NCBI GenBank assembly: GCA_031273985.1
Contig: JAISQV010000008.1
Span: 1 to 7,509 of the forward strand
Direction: 5' to 3'
DNA from: Spirochaetaceae bacterium
GTDB taxonomy: Bacteria; Spirochaetota; Spirochaetia; Treponematales; Breznakiellaceae
Length of the DNA: 7,509 bases
The position numbers and the translations under genes were made by a program. Every line of letters starts with the position of its first letter. The first letter of the stretch is position 1. The notes under the pieces are model-generated. The model ran no database searches. It was not told the DNA's origin and was given only the letters and a program-made list of their open reading frames with translations. Below, in pieces: positions 5,837 through 7,509 of the stretch.

Positions 5837-6644
5837 AACGGGCCACATACATGGGGCCTATTCCCCCGCAGCGGTCAGGAAGCAGTATTTTTCCCCAGGC
5901 GCAGTCTTCCCCCCCGGAAAAATCCGGCGGGTCCGGCAGCACGGCGGCGCCGTACTTTTCGAGGAGCCGCCCCGCGACGCCGTCATTCTCCGCCGGGTTT
6001 ATGGCGCAGGTGGCGTAGACGAGGGAGCCCCCGCTTTTAAGCAGCAGGAAAGCCGCCGAAAGCAGGGCCCACTGCCTCCCCGCGAGGAAGCGGGGCCGGG
6101 CGGGGCTCCACTTTTCCAGGGCCCTGCGGTCCCTCAGCACGTGGGCCTCGCTGGAACAGGGGCTGTCCAGGAGCACCGCGGAAAACCTCCCCCGTTCGCC
6201 CCGCCTTCCCGCCAGGGCCGCCGCGTCAAAGCCCGACACGGTAACCCGGCCCCGCAGCTCCGCCCCCAAATGCCCGTCCAGCACCGCCGCGAGGCGCCGC
6301 CTCCGCTCCGAGGAAACCTCATTGGCAAGGAGCCGGGCCCCCTCGGGGAGCCGGGAGGCCAGCACCAGCGACTTCCCCCCCGGCGCGGCGCAGGCGTCAA
6401 GAATTTCGCCCCCCGCGTCGAGGCGCAGGGAATTCGCCGCCAGGATGGAGGCCTTGTCGAGGAAGTAGGCCCTGCTCAGGTTATGCCCGTAGGCCGCAGG
6501 CTGCGCCGGTTCCAGCAGGGCCCGCCTTAGTTCCGCCCAGCGGCTGCCGTAGATCCCCCCGTAGTAATCCTCAAAGGCCCGGTTTAGCCCCTCCTCCGGC
6601 GCTATTCCTGATCCGCAACACGAAGGCCCGGAAGGACGGCTCAA
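5823..6644 (-). CDS. RsmB/NSUN-family RNA cytosine-C5 methyltransferase, short form
   Basis: This S-adenosylmethionine-dependent enzyme likely makes 5-methylcytosine in rRNA or tRNA; the target cannot be read from the sequence. In its 273 residues are the SAM-binding motif DACAAPGGK (83-91), motif IV DSPCSSEAH with Cys163, and motif VI YATCAINPAEND with Cys213. Both cysteines of the m5C mechanism are present. The end, LPDRCGGIGPMYVARFRK, is the family's usual closing strand. It lacks the NusB-like N-terminal domain of E. coli RsmB and the extra C-terminal domain of RsmF; only a short helical lead (about residues 20-75) precedes the catalytic fold. The TTG start at 6644 is chosen because GAGGAGG lies eight bases upstream, and no ATG or GTG in frame occurs between the upstream stop and this codon. 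It sits downstream of cobS on the same strand. Confidence 0.88.
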   Translation of the reverse strand: MSRPSGPSCCGSGIAPEEGLNRAFEDYYGGIYGSRWAELRRALLEPAQPAAYGHNLSRAYFLDKASILAANSLRLDAGGEILDACAAPGGKSLVLASRLPEGARLLANEVSSERRRRLAAVLDGHLGAELRGRVTVSGFDAAALAGRRGERGRFSAVLLDSPCSSEAHVLRDRRALEKWSPARPRFLAGRQWALLSAAFLLLKSGGSLVYATCAINPAENDGVAGRLLEKYGAAVLPDPPDFSGGEDCAWGKILLPDRCGGIGPMYVARFRKK

Positions 6645-6652
6645 AGCACCAC

Positions 6653-6659
6653 CCTCCTC
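6653..6659 (-). promoter_or_regulatory. Ribosome binding site fixing the methyltransferase TTG start
   Basis: On the minus strand GAGGAGG stands eight bases before the TTG at 6644. This near-consensus site is the main reason to accept a TTG start. It overlaps a copy of the heptamer GGAGGGT that is tandemly repeated about 80 bases upstream. Confidence 0.75.
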
Positions 6660-6665
6660 ACCCCA

Positions 6666-6712
6666 TCTTTCAAAGTAAAAAATATGGCTGACTTCATTCT
6701 TCTACTTTCCCT
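6666..6712 (-). other. AT-rich island between cobS and the methyltransferase gene
   Basis: This is the most AT-rich stretch in an otherwise very GC-rich window. On the minus strand it contains CATATTTTTTAC, and an inverted repeat with 6-bp arms (AAAGTA at 6672-6677, TACTTT at 6703-6708) spans most of it. It is the natural place for a promoter or operator of the methyltransferase gene. However, I could not match a convincing -35/-10 pair, so no promoter is assigned. Confidence 0.3.
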
Positions 6713-6731
6713 CAGCGGAAACGCCCCCCCT

Positions 6732-6759
6732 TAACTCCACCCTCCACCCTCCTAACTCC
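6732..6759. repeat. Heptamer repeat tract (four 7-bp units)
   Basis: Four adjacent 7-bp units follow one another on the plus strand in the order A-B-B-A, where A is TAACTCC and B is ACCCTCC. A run of seven C (6724-6730) precedes them. On the minus strand the tract is G-rich, with several GGAGGGT/GGAGTTA units between the cobS stop and the methyltransferase gene. A further copy of B lies at 6651-6657, in the methyltransferase ribosome binding site. Confidence 0.8.
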
Positions 6760-6769
6760 TCCCTTGTTC

Positions 6770-7509
6770 CTATGCGCTGAAAACGGAGCGGCTGAGGAGG
6801 AAGGCCAGGGCCAGGTGGGCCAGTTCGCCCAGTTCCACCGCCGCCCCCAGGGCGTCCCCCGTGTAACCGCCCAGGCCCCGCCTGTAGGCCCGCGCCACGG
6901 GAAAAGCCGCCAGGGGGGCCAGGAAGGGGAGGGCCGCGGCCGGCGAAAAGACCCCGGCAAAATAGGGCGCTGCCAGGGCGGCGGCCAGGGCCCGCAGGCC
7001 GCAGGAAAGGCCCAGCCAGCAGAGCAGCGCCGTGAACGCGCCCGCGGCCACCCGGAGGCCCCTGCTGTCTTTCGCCAGCGCCCCCAGCCCCGAATCGCTC
7101 CGGGGGGGGCAGATCACGGGAATCAGCGCGGCGGCAGTGCGCCCCGAAAGGGGCCAGGCAAAGAGCAGGGCGGGGCAGGGGGAGCGGAGCAGGCTTTCCA
7201 GCAAGCCCAGCTTAAGCAGGAACACAAAGAGCCCCGCAAAGAAGGCATAAACCCCGATGCGGGAATCCTTCAGAATCTCCAGCCTCTTTTCCCGGTTTAC
7301 CGTTCCCAGAAAGGCATCGGCGGAATCCATGAGGCCGTCTAAATGGAACAGGTTAAAACAGAAATACTGCGCTCCCAGCACGGCGACGGCGGTGATCATC
7401 GTCTCCCCCGGAAAGACGATCCCCAGGGCCAGCGCGACGCCTCCCCCCAGAAGCGCGGGAAAGACGCCGATCACGGGAAGCCAGAAATCCATGCGGGAAA
7501 AGTCCGCGT
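6770..7509 (-). CDS. cobS: Adenosylcobinamide-GDP ribazoletransferase, 5' end cut off by the window
   Basis: CobS joins adenosylcobinamide-GDP to alpha-ribazole (or its phosphate), the last assembly step of adenosylcobalamin, at the cytoplasmic membrane. Counting from the ATG at 7492, the protein shows the metal-binding motif FHLDGLMDSADAF (about residues 49-61) and KDSRIGVYA (75-83). It ends with GGYTGDALGAAVELGELA (207-224), all family hallmarks, between several hydrophobic membrane segments. The frame remains open upstream of 7492 to the window edge (reading RDFSR). That ATG has no ribosome binding site, and CobS proteins normally have some 20-40 residues before this point. The true start is therefore probably beyond the window. 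It is followed on the same strand by the methyltransferase gene after 125 bases. Its presence implies at least cobamide salvage or lower-loop assembly in this organism. Confidence 0.93.
   Translation of the reverse strand, partial: ADFSRMDFWLPVIGVFPALLGGGVALALGIVFPGETMITAVAVLGAQYFCFNLFHLDGLMDSADAFLGTVNREKRLEILKDSRIGVYAFFAGLFVFLLKLGLLESLLRSPCPALLFAWPLSGRTAAALIPVICPPRSDSGLGALAKDSRGLRVAAGAFTALLCWLGLSCGLRALAAALAAPYFAGVFSPAAALPFLAPLAAFPVARAYRRGLGGYTGDALGAAVELGELAHLALAFLLSRSVFSA

Noticed and set aside
5072..5848. A 258-codon open frame on the minus strand across the whole of truA
   Set aside because: It is slightly longer than truA but shows no recognisable domain, has a Gly/Ala/Pro-rich composition typical of the reverse of GC-rich coding DNA, and lies fully opposite a clear TruA with its catalytic motif.
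6764..7342. A 192-codon plus-strand frame opposite cobS
   Set aside because: It is rich in Gly, Gln, Arg and Pro without a domain, while the opposite strand encodes intact CobS signature motifs.
7490..7492. ATG on the minus strand as the true cobS start
   Set aside because: There is no ribosome binding site before it, the frame stays open to the window edge, and family members have additional N-terminal residues, so it is more likely an internal Met.

Overview
The window is GC-rich chromosomal DNA that is almost fully coding. It looks like a spirochaete, most likely a Treponema relative. The reasons are the diadenylate cyclase gene followed by ybbR, acpS, a DUF2225 gene and truA; the domain layout of the short RsmB/NSUN-type methyltransferase; and an intergenic double-hairpin element that resembles, from memory only, dispersed repeats in treponeme genomes. 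No 16S or other decisive marker is present, so the taxonomy is an inference.

Plus strand, positions 1 to 5836: a compact, co-oriented run of genes. It starts with dxs (isoprenoid precursor synthesis; its first 40 or so codons lie outside the window). Twelve bases later comes cdaA, a membrane diadenylate cyclase that makes c-di-AMP. One base after that is its usual partner, a YbbR/CdaR-type membrane-anchored protein. Next, with a 4-base overlap, is acpS, the phosphopantetheinyl transferase that activates acyl carrier protein. A DUF2225 protein with two CxxC pairs follows 29 bases later. The tight spacing suggests one transcription unit from dxs to the DUF2225 gene. A 134-base gap with two perfect hairpins then leads to truA (tRNA pseudouridine synthase).

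Minus strand, positions 7509 to 5823: cobS (last step of cobalamin assembly; its N-terminus is cut by the window end), a 125-base gap containing a heptamer-repeat tract and an AT-rich island, then a short RNA m5C methyltransferase of the RsmB/NSUN fold. This methyltransferase gene runs convergently into truA, and the two coding ends overlap by 14 bases.

The genes are core metabolism, signalling and RNA modification. I found no mobile element, CRISPR array, phage gene or toxin-antitoxin pair, and no convincing new multi-gene system. The items most worth a second look are non-coding: a potassium-type G-quadruplex candidate that competes with a hairpin just upstream of the c-di-AMP synthase, the double-hairpin intergenic element with a tandem 8-bp duplication at the truA start, the heptamer tract whose unit recurs in the methyltransferase ribosome binding site, and an eight-codon reading frame (MLFWRRRR) between acpS and the DUF2225 gene.
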